The position numbers and the translations under genes were made by a program. The notes beneath the pieces were generated by a model. The model worked only from the letters and a program-made list of their open reading frames with translations, ran no database searches and was not told the origin of the DNA. A stretch of 34,537 nt of DNA from Bartonella tribocorum (GTDB lineage Bacteria; Pseudomonadota; Alphaproteobacteria; Rhizobiales; Rhizobiaceae): contig NZ_NJPP01000001.1 in NCBI RefSeq assembly GCF_002778015.1, positions 229,769 through 264,305 of the forward strand. Direction: 5' to 3'. Below, piece by piece: positions 34,238-34,537 of this stretch (positions are counted from its first letter, which is position 1; every line of letters begins with the position of its first letter).

Positions 34238-34537
34238 TTAAAACTGATAGCGTATGCCGCCTGAAAAACTTGCACCACTTATACCGGTTTTTTTGCAGCT
34301 TTTGTTGATAACTCACATCACCATGAAGGGAGAGATTAGTGGACAATTGTGCACTAATACCAAGCCCACCTTCAAGGGAAGTCCCTGAGGGGTCACGTTT
34401 ATAATCCTTATCAATATGGATTGCTTGATCATCACCAAAGGTTTTGATCAAGTTTACTTTTCCATAAAAAGACATAGGACGGTTGTTTTCTGTGGCAATG
34501 GTTTTGGTTAAACGTCCACCAACACGGATCAACCATT
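34238..34537 (-). pseudogene. Autotransporter beta-barrel, 3' end, frameshifted; 5' part outside window
   Basis: The visible part is the end of an outer-membrane autotransporter (type V secretion) barrel: IRVGGRLTKTIATENNRPMS, FYGKVNLIKTFGDD, SLEGGLGISAQLSTNLSLHG and DVSYQQKLQK, alternating strands typical of the family. After LQK the frame runs into NRYKWCKFF..., but one base over it reads TGISGASFSGGIRYQF and stops at 34238-34240, the classical barrel ending with a terminal Phe. The shift coincides with a run of seven A (T7 at 34288-34294 on the plus strand). With six A the barrel would be restored. So it is a pseudogene, a phase-variable gene or a sequencing error. The in-frame reading as given continues to 34068. 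Confidence 0.8.

Noticed and set aside
1-34537. CRISPR array, tRNA or rRNA genes
   Set aside because: No regularly spaced short repeats and no tRNA- or rRNA-like sequence noticed on either strand by eye.

Overview
The window looks like chromosome from a Bartonella species (Alphaproteobacteria, Rhizobiales). It is AT-rich with long decayed intergenic tracts. The gene set fits that genus: a DUF6460 protein, a TSUP/TIGR02186 pair, an etfB-etfA-ETF-QO group, a DppBCDF transporter and an autotransporter barrel. The genus call rests on recognising gene content and style, not on a database search.

Layout. (1) 119-2590, minus strand: a ProC-like reductase, a small membrane protein, a YraN-family protein and rsmI. 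(2) 2591-4677: about 2.1 kb with no convincing gene. (3) 4678-8234, minus strand: ETF-QO, etfA and etfB, which pass electrons from flavin dehydrogenases to ubiquinone. A 177-bp tandem duplication between etfA and the ETF-QO gene creates a 57-codon chimeric ORF. (4) 8770-11549, plus strand: an unknown coiled-coil/tail-anchor protein, then a TSUP permease paired with a TIGR02186 membrane protein; a DUF6460 gene faces them. (5) 12973-33317, plus strand: the centre of interest. Six intact family-5 substrate-binding proteins (SBP1-SBP6) lie upstream of one dppBCDF permease/ATPase set. SBP1-SBP4 form a tandem array with a period of about 2.53-2.55 kb, and each is preceded by a decayed copy of roughly the first 650 nt of xseA. 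Intact xseA follows SBP4, then a tag-type 3-methyladenine DNA glycosylase, SBP5, and the divergent SBP6 next to dppBCDF. (6) 33825-34537, minus strand: an unidentified gene remnant and the 3' end of an autotransporter barrel that is frameshifted at an A7 run.

How it fits together. The array appears to have grown by repeated tandem duplication of a unit made of an SBP plus the 5' part of xseA. The xseA fragments decayed while the SBP reading frames stayed open. The SBPs differ most in short patches, some in regions expected to face the ligand, and share long near-identical stretches; SBP4 and SBP5 are identical over 234 bp. This suggests several receptors of different specificity, homogenised in part by gene conversion, delivering ligands (peptides, or possibly heme) to a single inner-membrane transporter. 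The ligand and the shared use of one permease are inferences.
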